From: Methylobacterium currus
GTDB lineage: Bacteria > Pseudomonadota > Alphaproteobacteria > Rhizobiales > Beijerinckiaceae
DNA: 64,000 bases
Reading direction: 5' to 3'
Assembly: GCF_003058325.1 (NCBI RefSeq)
Contig: NZ_CP028843.1
Location: 6,243,001-6,307,000, forward strand
Below the pieces are notes generated by a model. The model worked only from the letters and a program-made list of their open reading frames with translations. It was not told the DNA's origin and did no database searches. Within the stretch, counting starts at the first letter, position 1. The number at the start of each line of letters is the position of its first letter. Positions 34,786-43,276 of this stretch are shown here, one piece after another. Both the position numbers and the translations under genes were made by a program.

Positions 34786-35922
34786 ATGACTTCCTCCTCT
34801 CTCCCGACCGACCTCTCGCCGGAGCGCGCCATCGCGGCCATCTCGCGCTGGCTGGCGGTGGAGAGCCCGACGGATTCGGCCGAGGGCGTGAACCGGATGA
34901 TGGACCTCGTCACTGACGAGGCCGCCACCTTAGGCCTCGCCGCCGAGCGGGTGCCGGGCCGCGACGGGTTCGGCGACAACCTGATCCTGCGGGCCGGTCC
35001 CCGGACGGCGGAGCCCGGCATCCTGGTCCTCTCCCACCTCGACACCGTGCACCCGATCGGCACGCTCGCAGGCGACTTGGCCGTGCGGGTCGAGGGCGAC
35101 CGGCTCTACGGCCCGGGCGTCTACGACATGAAGGGCGGCGCCTGGCTGGCGCTCCAGGGCTTCGCGGCGGCGTCCCGCTCCGGCCTCGCGCGGCGCCCCC
35201 TCACCTTCCTGTTCACCAGCGACGAGGAGACCGGATCGCAATCGACCCGCGGGCTGATCGAGGATCTGGGGCGGGAAAGCGCCGCCGTTCTGGTGACCGA
35301 GCCCGGCCGCGACGGCGGCAAGGTGGTGACCGGGCGCAAGGGCGTCGGCCGCTTCGACGTCCATGTCGAGGGCCGCCCCTCCCATGCCGGAACCCGCCAC
35401 GCCGACGGCCGCAACGCCATCCGGGAGGCGGCCCGGCTGATCCTGGAGATCGAGGGGCTGACCGATTACTCCCGCGGCGTCACCACGACGGTCGGGGTCA
35501 TCGCCGGCGGCACCGCCGAGAACGTGGTGCCGCAGCATTGCCGCTTCGCGGTCGACCTGCGGGTCGTGACCGCGGCGGACGGGCAGGATTACGCGCGCCG
35601 GATCCTCGGGCTCTCCGCCGCGCAGGATTTTCGCGTGACGGTGACCGGCGGCATGAACCGGCCGCCCTACGATTCCGAGGCGGGGGCGACGCTCTATGCC
35701 CATGCCCGGGCGCTGGCGCGGGACGAGCTCGGGATCGACCTCGGCGAGGTGCCGCTCACCGGCGGCGGCTCGGACGGCAACTTCACCGCGGCTCTGGGCA
35801 TCCCGACCCTCGACGGCCTCGGCATCGACGGCGACGGGGCGCATACCCTGCAGGAATACGGCCTGATCTCCTCGATCGCGCCCCGGATGCGGCTGATGCA
35901 GCGGCTCCTGGAGACGCTGTGA
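34786..35922 (+). CDS. M20/M28 family metallopeptidase, glutamate carboxypeptidase-like
   Basis: A 378-aa zinc hydrolase. Metal and catalytic motifs in order are LSHLDTVHPIG (His and Asp), GVYDMKGG (bridging Asp), TSDEETGSQ (catalytic Glu and metal Glu) and VTEPGRDG, with the last His in DGAHTLQEYG. The dimerisation insert (GRFDVHVEGRPSHAGTRHADG) is complete. It is closest in style to CPDG2-type glutamate carboxypeptidases, not DapE, which is present separately at 46169. The ATG at 34786 precedes the conserved helix. The stop codon lies inside a 14-bp tandem duplication. The substrate is probably a glutamyl or amidated amino acid; this is not provable here. Confidence 0.88.
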   Translation: MTSSSLPTDLSPERAIAAISRWLAVESPTDSAEGVNRMMDLVTDEAATLGLAAERVPGRDGFGDNLILRAGPRTAEPGILVLSHLDTVHPIGTLAGDLAVRVEGDRLYGPGVYDMKGGAWLALQGFAAASRSGLARRPLTFLFTSDEETGSQSTRGLIEDLGRESAAVLVTEPGRDGGKVVTGRKGVGRFDVHVEGRPSHAGTRHADGRNAIREAARLILEIEGLTDYSRGVTTTVGVIAGGTAENVVPQHCRFAVDLRVVTAADGQDYARRILGLSAAQDFRVTVTGGMNRPPYDSEAGATLYAHARALARDELGIDLGEVPLTGGGSDGNFTAALGIPTLDGLGIDGDGAHTLQEYGLISSIAPRMRLMQRLLETL

Positions 35923-35948
35923 CGACGACGCTGTGACGACGACGCTGA
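35914..35948. repeat. 14-bp tandem duplication across a stop codon
   Basis: Two and a half copies of ACGCTGTGACGACG span the end of the M20 peptidase gene, including its TGA. Loss or gain of a copy would leave the stop intact because the first TGA remains. Confidence 0.8.
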
Positions 35949-35954
35949 CGATCC

Positions 35955-35984
35955 GGGGCGGGCGCGATCTTTCGCGCCCGCCCC
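35955..35984. terminator. 13-bp stem terminator hairpin
   Basis: GGGGCGGGCGCGA pairs perfectly with TCGCGCCCGCCCC around a TCTT loop, 32 bp after the M20 peptidase stop and before the NUDIX gene. No T-tract follows. Confidence 0.6.
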
Positions 35985-36038
35985 GCGTTGCCGGCCCGCA
36001 TCCTGCACGGATGCGGGACCGCGACGGATAGCAGGCGC

Positions 36039-36626
36039 ATGACCGACCGCACCAATCCCTGGGTGACGCTCTCCCGCGAGCGCCGCTACGAGGACCGCTA
36101 CCTTGGCCTCGACCTCGACCAGTTGCGGCACGAATCCGGCCGCGAGCATCCCCACGTCGCCCTGCGCTTCAAGGTGTTCGGCGTCGCGGTGCTGCCGGTC
36201 GATTCCGCCGGCCGGGTCGGCTTGATCGGCCAGTACCGCTACGTGCTCGACCGCTTCACCTGGGAGCTGCCCCGCGGCTCCGGCCCGGTCGCCGACGACG
36301 CGCTCGCCACCGCCCGGCGCGAACTGGCGGAGGAGACCGGCGACGAGGCGGAATCCTGGCTCGAATTGCTGCGCCTCGACGCCTCGCCGGGCATTTCGAG
36401 CGAGCGGGTGCCGGGCTTCGTCGCCTGGAACCTGCGCCGCGGCCCGGCCCATCCGGACCCGCAGGAGAGCCTGCGCATACGCCGCCTGCCCTTCGCCGAG
36501 GCGGTGAGCGAGGCCCTGTCGGGTGCGATCACCGACGGGCCGAGCGTGGCTCTGCTCCTGTGCCTGGCCGAGCGGGCCCGGCGGGGGGACCTGCCGGAGG
36601 ATTTGCTGGAGTTGCTGAAGGGGTAG
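36039..36626 (+). CDS. NUDIX hydrolase, ADP-ribose pyrophosphatase-like
   Basis: A 195-aa enzyme expected to cleave ADP-ribose or a related nucleoside diphosphate derivative. The NUDIX box reads GSGPVADDALATARRELAEE plus TGD. The catalytic REXXEE core is intact, but the upstream Glu of the consensus GX5E is Asp. The preceding strand (FTWELPRGSG) and VALRFKVFGVAVLPVD match ADP-ribose pyrophosphatase architecture, in which WELP is diagnostic. The ATG at 36039 is the best start. It lies 54 bp after the terminator of the M20 gene and is convergent with the alpha/beta hydrolase. Confidence 0.88.
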   Translation: MTDRTNPWVTLSRERRYEDRYLGLDLDQLRHESGREHPHVALRFKVFGVAVLPVDSAGRVGLIGQYRYVLDRFTWELPRGSGPVADDALATARRELAEETGDEAESWLELLRLDASPGISSERVPGFVAWNLRRGPAHPDPQESLRIRRLPFAEAVSEALSGAITDGPSVALLLCLAERARRGDLPEDLLELLKG

Positions 36627-36641
36627 CGGATCGACCTTGCG

Positions 36642-37652
36642 TCACCGCACCGCCAGCTCCCTCAGCAGCGCTTCATGAAACCGGTCCGGCGCCTCGACCT
36701 GCGGCGAGTGGCCCAATCCCTCGAACGTCACCAGCCGCGCCCCCTCGATCCGCGCCGCCACCTCGGGCCCGAGCTTGTCGTAGCGCCCGAGCGTCGCGGC
36801 GAGGTCCGGCGCGGCGCGGTTGGCGCCCGGAGCCGTGCGGTCCTTGTCGCCGACCATCAGCACGGTCGGCACGCGCAGGCGGTCGAGTTCGTGCACCACC
36901 GGCTGGGTGAACACCATGTCCGAGGTCTGGGCCTGGTTCCAGGCCACGCGCTCGGCGCCGGGACCGGCACAGAGCCCGGCCTGCATGTCGACCCATCGAT
37001 CATACTCGGGCTTCCACTGGCCATCATAGTAGAACTTGAGCTGGTAGGCCTTGATGCTGGCCGCGCTCGTCTTGCGCTCGGCGGCATAGGCCGCGTCGAT
37101 GGTCTGGTAGGGCACGCCCTTGGCTTGCCAATCCTCGAGCCCGAGAGGATCGACCATCACCAGCCGCTCGACGGAACCGGGGAACATCAGGGCGTAGCGG
37201 GCCGCCAGCATGCCGCCCATCGAGTGCCCGACGATGGTGGCCTGTCCGATTCCGAGGGCGGCGAGAAGGCCGTGGGTGTTGGTGGCGAGTTGCTGGAAGC
37301 TGAACTGGTAGCCGACGGGCTTCGTCGACTTGCAGAACCCGACCTGGTCGAGGGCGAGCACCCGGTAGCCCGCCCGCGCCAGCACGCCGGCGGTGTCGCC
37401 CCAGGTCGCGGCGCAGAAGTTCTTGCCGTGGAGCAGCACCACCGTACGGCCGTTCGGGCGCTCGGGGGTCACGTCCATGAAGGCCATCGACAGGTCCTGA
37501 CCCTGCGACGCGAAGGCGTGGCGCTTGACCGGGTAGGGATAGTCGAAGCCCTCGAGCTCGGGCCCGTAGGAGGGGGCGGCGGACACCGCCTTGGCAGAGA
37601 GGACGAGGACGGCGGCGAAGAGCGGGAGGCGCATCGGGCAGGTCTTCAACAT
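36642..37652 (-). CDS. Secreted alpha/beta hydrolase
   Basis: A 336-aa periplasmic hydrolase with a Sec signal (MRLPLFAAVLVLSAKAVSAA, mature near residue 26). The oxyanion region is VVLLHGKNFCAATW. The nucleophile elbow is GHSMGG (Ser), the acid is in LMVGDKDRTAPG (Asp) and the His is in FEGLGHSPQVEAPD, so the triad is complete. The DQVGFCKSTKP segment and a cap region (about 170-240) resemble haloalkane/epoxide hydrolase relatives. The ATG at 37652 is chosen because GGAGA lies about 8 nt upstream; the second Met (37634) is an alternative. The substrate is unknown. Confidence 0.88.
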   Translation of the reverse strand: MLKTCPMRLPLFAAVLVLSAKAVSAAPSYGPELEGFDYPYPVKRHAFASQGQDLSMAFMDVTPERPNGRTVVLLHGKNFCAATWGDTAGVLARAGYRVLALDQVGFCKSTKPVGYQFSFQQLATNTHGLLAALGIGQATIVGHSMGGMLAARYALMFPGSVERLVMVDPLGLEDWQAKGVPYQTIDAAYAAERKTSAASIKAYQLKFYYDGQWKPEYDRWVDMQAGLCAGPGAERVAWNQAQTSDMVFTQPVVHELDRLRVPTVLMVGDKDRTAPGANRAAPDLAATLGRYDKLGPEVAARIEGARLVTFEGLGHSPQVEAPDRFHEALLRELAVR

Positions 37653-37963
37653 CAGGCAGGTCTCCAGAGGGGATGCGAAGCTCTTACAACTCGGTCGCCT
37701 CGTCGCAGAGTCTCGATCGGGTCGATGGCGATGTCCGCTCGGGCGGATGACGGCCGGGCGGGGCACGGCCGCGACGGGCTGCCAGCCCGGCCCCGCCTGA
37801 CTCTCGCCGCACGGCACGAAGGCCGGCTGGAACGCCGCCTGCCGCTGGGTTAGCCTGGCGCCTGTCGCGCAGGTTCGGAGCCCGGGGAGAAAGCACCGGC
37901 TCCGCGACCGTCCCGGAGGGGCACGGGCGACCACTGCGGATCGTCACGACAGGAGAGGACACC
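37653..37963. other. Divergent intergenic region, hydrolase and RtcB-like genes
   Basis: 311 bp with no supported gene; open frames here lack coding bias. It should contain promoters for both neighbours. I see no convincing operator. Confidence 0.5.
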
Positions 37964-39331
37964 GTGATCGATGGAGCGACCCTGATCGCGTGGGGCTTCC
38001 AGCCCGGGCGCTGGTTCAAGCAGGGCATCGCGACCGCCAACGCCATGCGTGCCGCAGGCGAGAGCGACGACGCGATCCTCGCCCGCCTGCGGAATCTCGC
38101 GCCGGTCGAGATCCCGATGCGGGCGACCGGCCTGCCCTACGGCCTGTTCCTCGATGCCGGGACGCCGGCCGAGCGGGCGAATGCCGACGCCGTCGCGGCG
38201 CATATGGACGCGCTGATGCGGGTGCCGACGATCAAGGCCGGGGCCGTGATGCCGGATGCCTGCCCGTCGGGATCGCAGATCGGCACGATCCCGGTCGGCG
38301 GCGCGGTGGCGTGCGAAAACGCCATCCATCCCGGCTTCCACTCGTCGGACATCTGCTGCTCGGTCGCCGTCACGATCTTCAAGCGCGACGACGATCCGTC
38401 GCGGGTGCTCGACGCCGTGCAGCGGGTGACGCATTTCGGGCCCGGCGGCCGCGCCGACGCGATCCGCCCCGTCTTCGAGGGTACGGAGGCTTTCTCGGAC
38501 AACCCATTCCTGAAGGACCTCGAGACCGTCGCGCTCAAGCATTTCGGCAGCCAGGGCGACGGCAACCACTTCGCCTATGTCGGGCGGCTCAAGTCGACGG
38601 GACAGATCGCCCTCGTCACGCATCACGGCTCGCGCGGCCTCGGCGCGCAGCTCTACAAGCGCGGCATGACGGCGGCGAGGCGCCATACCGCGATCGTGGC
38701 GCCGGAGGTGCCGGCGCACAATGCCTGGATCGAGGCCGATGGCCGGGAGGGCCGGGATTACTGGCGGGCGCTGCAGGTCGTGCGGAGCTGGACCAAGGCC
38801 AACCACGCGATCATCCACGCGATGGTGCGCGAGGAGATCGGCAATCCTGTCGATGACGCGTTCTGGAACGAGCACAACTTCGTGTTCCAGCGCGACGACG
38901 GGCTGTTCTACCACGGCAAGGGCGCGACGCCGTCGTGGTCGGGCTATGCGGCGGACGACGACGGCCGGACCCTGATCCCGCTCAACATGAGCGAGCCGAT
39001 CCTCATCGTCGCGCATCGCGACCGTGAGGGATCGCTCGGCTTCGCCCCGCACGGCGCCGGCCGCAACGCTTCGCGCAGCCGGCACCTGCGGGAGAACGGC
39101 GACGCGCTCGCCGCTGAACTCGCGGCGTTGCAGGCAAGCGGCCTCGACATCCGGTCCTATTGCGGCATCCCCGACCACTCTGAGCTGCCCTCGGCCTACA
39201 AGGACGCCGCCTCGGTGCGGGCCCAGATCGCGAAGTACGACCTGGCGCAGGTCGTGGACGAGATCGAGCCGTGCGGGTCGATCATGGCCGGCGACTGGGA
39301 GCGCGATGCGCCGTGGCGGAAGGGCCGGTGA
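37964..39331 (+). CDS. rtcB: RtcB-family RNA 3'-phosphate/cyclic-phosphate ligase-like protein
   Basis: 455 aa of the RtcB fold. RtcB joins 2',3'-cyclic-phosphate or 3'-phosphate ends to 5'-OH RNA ends using GTP and manganese. The metal- and guanylate-binding residues are recognisable: a Cys in SDICCSVAV (about 132), GDGNHFAYVG (His about 202), THHGSRGLG (His 220 and 221), HNFVFQRDDGLFYHGKGATP, and the guanylated His in FAPHGAGR (363). The Gly usually following the metal Cys is Ser here. The start is GTG at 37964, with AGGAGAG upstream. No RtcA or archease neighbour is present. The subgroup resembles stress-associated RtcB paralogues, so a repair role is likely but not shown. Confidence 0.88.
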   Translation: MIDGATLIAWGFQPGRWFKQGIATANAMRAAGESDDAILARLRNLAPVEIPMRATGLPYGLFLDAGTPAERANADAVAAHMDALMRVPTIKAGAVMPDACPSGSQIGTIPVGGAVACENAIHPGFHSSDICCSVAVTIFKRDDDPSRVLDAVQRVTHFGPGGRADAIRPVFEGTEAFSDNPFLKDLETVALKHFGSQGDGNHFAYVGRLKSTGQIALVTHHGSRGLGAQLYKRGMTAARRHTAIVAPEVPAHNAWIEADGREGRDYWRALQVVRSWTKANHAIIHAMVREEIGNPVDDAFWNEHNFVFQRDDGLFYHGKGATPSWSGYAADDDGRTLIPLNMSEPILIVAHRDREGSLGFAPHGAGRNASRSRHLRENGDALAAELAALQASGLDIRSYCGIPDHSELPSAYKDAASVRAQIAKYDLAQVVDEIEPCGSIMAGDWERDAPWRKGR

Positions 39332-39348
39332 GCAAGGGCCCGTGAGCA
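39321..39348. repeat. 14-bp near-perfect tandem duplication across the rtcB stop codon
   Basis: AGGGCCGGTGAGCA is followed directly by a copy with one change. The TGA of the RtcB-like gene lies in the first copy. Confidence 0.7.
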
Positions 39349-39396
39349 GACGGCGTTCGCGGCCATCGGGAGTTCGAGGCTCGGCCAGACCCCCGC

Positions 39397-39425
39397 TTGC
39401 GTTTCGGGCTTCGTCCCGCCATATA
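39397..39425 (+). promoter_or_regulatory. Probable sigma-70-type promoter of the SRP RNA gene
   Basis: A TTGCGT box at 39397-39402 and CATATA at 39420-39425 are separated by 17 bp. Transcription would start at about 39431, matching the 5' end of the RNA stem. Confidence 0.5.
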
Positions 39426-39430
39426 GGCCT

Positions 39431-39527
39431 CGGGAGGTTGGCGAGGGACGTTTCACTCGCCAACCGGGTCAGGTCCGGAAGGAAGCAGCCCTAACGAGAC
39501 CGAGCGGGTTTTCGTCCAGCCTCCCAC
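39431..39527 (+). ncRNA. ffs: Signal recognition particle RNA, small bacterial type (4.5S)
   Basis: The invariant SRP core GTCAGGTCCGGAAGGAAGCA lies at 39468-39487, including the GGAA tetraloop and the symmetric-loop bases bound by Ffh. The ends pair as GGGAGG (39432-39437) with CCTCCC (39520-39525), giving the single hairpin of about 97 nt typical of alphaproteobacteria. The RNA guides Ffh-FtsY co-translational targeting of membrane proteins. Its position just before dnaX-ybaB-recR is a well-known conserved order in this class. Confidence 0.95.
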
Positions 39528-39592
39528 CCTACTCCCTTTCAGGAGCGCGTGCGCCCCCATCCCGGGGGCCGCCCTCACGACCCTGCGAGCGC

Positions 39593-41533
39593 ATGGACGA
39601 GACCTCCGGCACGCCCTCGATCGACGAGCCGGGTCTCCCCGGGTTCAGCGCGGCCGAGAGCCCGCAACCTGCCCGGCAGCCGGCCCCCGCCTACCGGGTC
39701 CTGGCGCGCAAGTACCGTCCCAAGGATTTCGACGACCTGATCGGCCAGGGCGCCATGGTGCGCACCCTGGCGAACGCCTTCGAGGCCGGCCGCATCCCGC
39801 AGGCCTGGATGCTCACCGGCGTGCGCGGCGTCGGCAAGACCACCACCGCCCGCATCCTCGCCCGCGGCCTGAACTACGCCCTGCCCGAGGACCCGAATGC
39901 CGGGCCGACGATCCGGCTGCCCCGGCTCGGCCTGCACTGCGCCGCCATCATGGAATCCCGGCACATCGACGTGCTGGAGATGGACGCCGCCTCGCATACC
40001 GGCATCGACGACGTCCGCCAGATCATCGACGGCATCCGGTACTCGCCGGTCTCGGCGCGCTACAAGGTCTACATCGTCGACGAGGTCCACATGCTGTCCG
40101 AGAAGGCGTTCAACGCCTTCCTGAAGACGCTGGAGGAGCCGCCGCCGCACGCGAAGTTCGTCTTCGCCACCACCGAGATCCGCAAGGTTCCGGTCACCAT
40201 CCTGTCGCGCTGCCAGCGCTTCGACCTGCGCCGCGTCGAGGCGGGCGCGCTGATCGCGCATCTCCAGAAGATCTGCGACGCCGAGGGTGTCGCGGCCGAG
40301 GCCGAGGCGCTCGCCGCGATCGCCCGCGCCGCCGAGGGCTCGGTGCGCGACTCGCTCTCGCTCCTCGACCAGGCGATCGCCCACGGCGCCGGCCACGTCA
40401 CCGCCGAGACGGTGCGCGACATGCTCGGGCTGGCCGACCGGGCCCGGGTCGTCGACCTGTTCGAGGCGGCGATGCGCGGCGACGTGCCCGCCACCTTCGC
40501 GGAATTGCGGGCGCAGCACGAATCCGGGGCCGACCCGGCCGTGGTGCTCTCCGACCTCGCCGAGTTCACTCACCTCGTCACCCGCCTCAAGCTCGCCCCC
40601 GATTCGGCCCGCTCCGACACCTCGCTGAGCGAGGTCGAGCGGGTGCGCGGCGGCGATTTCGCCGACCGGCTCTCGGTGCGGGCCCTCTCCCGCGCCTGGC
40701 AGATCCTGCTCAAGGCGATCCCCGAGGTGCAGGCGGCGACCCGGCCGCTGGCGGCGGCCGAGATGGCGCTGGTGCGCCTGATCTACGCCGCCGACCTGCC
40801 GACGCCGGACGAGGCCCTGCGCCAGATCCGGGAGGGCGGCAGCGTCGGCCTCCCGGCTCGGGCGCCGGCGGCCGTTCAACCCGTTGCGCCGGTGGCGCAG
40901 GCGGCGCCGACATTACGCGAGATCCCGGCTTCCGCGCCCGTCGCCCTGCGCGGGCCGGCGGCCGCCGCGGCGGCGCCGGCCCTGGCGCGCAGCCTGCCGG
41001 AGGTGCCCCCGGCCGAGGCGGCGCCCCGCCCCGCGCCGCCTCCCGCAGCGACGCCGCGCCCGACGCTGGTCCAGCCCGCCCCGGCTCCCAAACTCGCCGC
41101 CAAGGCGGAATCCGGCCCGCGGCTGCGCCGGTTCGAGGACGTGGTGGCGCTCGCTGACGAGCGCCGCGACATCGGCCTGAAGATGGCGCTGGAGCGGGAC
41201 GTGCACCTCGTCCGCTTCGAGGACGGCCGGATCGAGTTCCGTCTCGCCGAGGGCGGACGCGCGACGCTCGGTACCGACCTTGCCCGCGCCCTGGAGGCCT
41301 GGACCGGCCGGCGCTGGGTAGTGGCCCTGTCGCAGGAGACCGGCGAGCAGACGCTCGACGCCCGGGCCAGGGCCGCGGTCGAAAGCCGCCACCAGGGCGC
41401 GGCGAGTCATCCGCTGGTCCAGGCGGTGCTGAAGAACTTCCCGGGCGCCCAGATCGTCGACGTGCGCGACAAGACGCTGGAGCCCCCGGCCCTCGACGAG
41501 GCGCCGCCGGATTCCGACGATCCGGATCTGTAA
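39593..41533 (+). CDS. dnaX: DNA polymerase III subunit gamma/tau
   Basis: A 646-aa clamp-loader ATPase that organises the replisome. The AAA+ domain has Walker A GVRGVGKTTTA, Walker B VYIVDEVHML, sensor 1 FVFATTE and the SRC arginine-finger motif in ILSRCQRFDLRR. The zinc-finger region (LNYALPEDPN to LGLHCAAIMESRH) retains only one Cys, a loss common in alphaproteobacteria. A Pro/Ala-rich linker (about 410-520) separates it from the C-terminal tau domain (about 525-620) that contacts DnaE and DnaB. No obvious slippery site for a shortened gamma form was identified. It is the first gene after the SRP RNA, followed by ybaB and recR. Confidence 0.97.
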   Translation: MDETSGTPSIDEPGLPGFSAAESPQPARQPAPAYRVLARKYRPKDFDDLIGQGAMVRTLANAFEAGRIPQAWMLTGVRGVGKTTTARILARGLNYALPEDPNAGPTIRLPRLGLHCAAIMESRHIDVLEMDAASHTGIDDVRQIIDGIRYSPVSARYKVYIVDEVHMLSEKAFNAFLKTLEEPPPHAKFVFATTEIRKVPVTILSRCQRFDLRRVEAGALIAHLQKICDAEGVAAEAEALAAIARAAEGSVRDSLSLLDQAIAHGAGHVTAETVRDMLGLADRARVVDLFEAAMRGDVPATFAELRAQHESGADPAVVLSDLAEFTHLVTRLKLAPDSARSDTSLSEVERVRGGDFADRLSVRALSRAWQILLKAIPEVQAATRPLAAAEMALVRLIYAADLPTPDEALRQIREGGSVGLPARAPAAVQPVAPVAQAAPTLREIPASAPVALRGPAAAAAAPALARSLPEVPPAEAAPRPAPPPAATPRPTLVQPAPAPKLAAKAESGPRLRRFEDVVALADERRDIGLKMALERDVHLVRFEDGRIEFRLAEGGRATLGTDLARALEAWTGRRWVVALSQETGEQTLDARARAAVESRHQGAASHPLVQAVLKNFPGAQIVDVRDKTLEPPALDEAPPDSDDPDL

Positions 41534-41611
41534 CCGGCAGACCCGTAGCCGACGGCCCGCCGGCACCCCACATCCGTTTCGAATCCTGTCTCACATTGCG
41601 AGGACGCCGCC

Positions 41612-41932
41612 ATGGACATCATGGGACTGATGAAGCAGGCCCAGGCCATGCAGAAGAAGATGGCCGACCTTCAGTCCGAGCTCGACGCCGTCCAGGTCTC
41701 GGGCGCGTCCGGCGGCGGCTCCGTCACGGTGACGATGACCGCGAAGGGCAACGTGAAGGGCCTCACCCTGGATGCCTCGCTGCTGGTGCCGGACGAGAAG
41801 GAGATCCTGGAGGACCTGATCGTCGCGGCGCTCAATGACGCCAAGGCCAAGGCCGAGCGGGCCGCGGAGGAGCGGATGCAGGAGCTGACCAAGGGCCTGC
41901 CGCTACCCCCGGGCATGAAGTTGCCGTTCTAG
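41612..41932 (+). CDS. ybaB: YbaB/EbfC family nucleoid-associated protein
   Basis: A 106-aa DNA-binding dimer that coats the nucleoid and influences gene expression. The N-terminal helix ([20 protein letters not shown]), the strand-rich middle ([18 protein letters not shown]) and the C-terminal helix ([15 protein letters not shown]) ending PPGMKLPF match the family in order and length. It begins 78 bp after dnaX and precedes recR. Transcription with both is likely. Confidence 0.97.
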   Translation: MDIMGLMKQAQAMQKKMADLQSELDAVQVSGASGGGSVTVTMTAKGNVKGLTLDASLLVPDEKEILEDLIVAALNDAKAKAERAAEERMQELTKGLPLPPGMKLPF

Positions 41933-41980
41933 CGTTTCCGTCGCTCAGGTCGGGACTTTCTCAACCCGGATTGTGCGCAT

Positions 41981-42010
41981 CCTCCTCTCCCCGCCCGCGG
42001 GGAGAGGGGG
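41981..42010. repeat. REP-like palindrome between ybaB and recR
   Basis: CCTCTCCCCGC pairs perfectly with GCGGGGAGAGG around a 2-nt loop, extended by further pairs on the outside. This sequence type is a very common intergenic repeat in several proteobacterial genomes. It may also attenuate ybaB-recR transcription. Confidence 0.7.
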
Positions 42011-42047
42011 ATTCAGGCGCATCGTCACCACGAAAGTCGAGTCATCC

Positions 42048-42653
42048 ATGCCCCAGGCCGTCGCGGGTCCGGAGATCGAGCGGCTGATCCAGCTCCTGGC
42101 CCGCATGCCCGGCCTCGGGCCGCGCTCGGCCCGCCGGGCCGCGCTCCAGCTCATCAAGAAGCGCGAGACGCTGCTGGCGCCGCTCGCCGACGCCATGCGG
42201 GTCGCCGCCGACCGGATCGTGGTCTGCCACGAATGCGGCAACGTCGACACGCAGGATCCCTGCACGATCTGCCGCGACCAGAGCCGAGACCCCTCGATGC
42301 TGGTGGTGGTCGAGGACGTCTCGGACCTCTGGGCGCTGGAGCGCTCGGGCGCCGTGACGGCGCGCTACCACGTGCTCGGCGGCGTGCTCTCGGCCCTCGA
42401 CGGGGTGCGGCCGGAGAACCTGAACCTCAGCCGCCTGGTCGAGCGGGTGAGCGCGCCCGAGATGCGCGAGGTGATCCTGGCACTCAACGCCACGGTCGAC
42501 GGCCAGACCACCGCCCATTACGTCACCGAGCTCCTGACCCACCTGCCGATCAAGGTGACGCGGCTCGCCCACGGCGTGCCGGTCGGCGGCGAGCTCGACT
42601 ACCTCGACGAGGGCACGCTGTCGGCGGCGATCCGCCAGCGCACCGCGTTCTAG
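42048..42653 (+). CDS. recR: Recombination mediator RecR
   Basis: A 201-aa ring-forming partner of RecO and RecF that loads RecA onto SSB-coated gaps. The helix-hairpin-helix ([18 protein letters not shown]), four-Cys zinc motif (CHECG with CTIC, about 58-73) and Toprim domain ([15 protein letters not shown], then [13 protein letters not shown]) are all present. The C-terminal Walker-B-like stretch is normal. The ATG at 42048 was chosen by alignment to the conserved N terminus; an in-frame start 25 codons upstream lies within the palindrome and is unlikely. It closes the dnaX-ybaB-recR unit. Confidence 0.97.
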   Translation: MPQAVAGPEIERLIQLLARMPGLGPRSARRAALQLIKKRETLLAPLADAMRVAADRIVVCHECGNVDTQDPCTICRDQSRDPSMLVVVEDVSDLWALERSGAVTARYHVLGGVLSALDGVRPENLNLSRLVERVSAPEMREVILALNATVDGQTTAHYVTELLTHLPIKVTRLAHGVPVGGELDYLDEGTLSAAIRQRTAF

Positions 42654-42755
42654 GGGCGCTGCGACATCGGGTTTGACCCGGCGGACACGAATCCTTATTT
42701 CCCGGACACTTGCGGGCGCCCTTCGGCGCCCGGTCTCCCGATTGCCTGGCATCCA

Positions 42756-43271
42756 ATGAGCATCCGTCCCCTCGTCATCCTGCCGGACGCGCGCTTGCGC
42801 GAGATCTCGGCGCCGGTCGGCACGATCACCGGCGAGGTGCGGAAGCTCGCGGCCGACATGCTGGAGACGATGTACGACGCTCCCGGCGTCGGCCTCGCCG
42901 GCATCCAGATCGGCGAGCCAGTGCGCATCGTGACCATCGACACGTCCAAGGAGAAGGACGAGCGCAAGCCCCTCGTGCTCCTCGATCCGGAGATCGTCTG
43001 GACCTCGGACGAGACCCGGCCCTACGAGGAGGGCTGCCTGTCGATCCCCGATTACTACGCCGAGGTGATCCGCCCCGACCGGGTGCGGGTGCGGTTCCGC
43101 ACCCTCGACGGCGAGACCGTGGAACAGGAGGCCGACGGGCTCCTGGCCACCTGCCTCCAGCACGAGATCGACCACCTCAACGGCGTGCTCTTCATCGACC
43201 ATCTGTCCAAGCTCAAGCGCGACCGGGTGATGAAGAAGTTCGCCAAGGCGGCCAAGCGCGAAGCCGCGTAG
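42756..43271 (+). CDS. def: Peptide deformylase
   Basis: A 171-aa metalloenzyme that removes the formyl group from nascent proteins. Motif 1 reads [10 protein letters not shown] (Gly where most enzymes have Ala after LA). Motif 2, EGCLSIP, supplies the Cys metal ligand. Motif 3, QHEIDHLNG, supplies the two His ligands and the catalytic Glu. The ATG at 42756 gives the standard N terminus ([14 protein letters not shown]). fmt follows 5 bp later, which pairs deformylation with formylation as usual, and truA overlaps fmt. Confidence 0.97.
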   Translation: MSIRPLVILPDARLREISAPVGTITGEVRKLAADMLETMYDAPGVGLAGIQIGEPVRIVTIDTSKEKDERKPLVLLDPEIVWTSDETRPYEEGCLSIPDYYAEVIRPDRVRVRFRTLDGETVEQEADGLLATCLQHEIDHLNGVLFIDHLSKLKRDRVMKKFAKAAKREAA

Positions 43272-43276
43272 CGACC

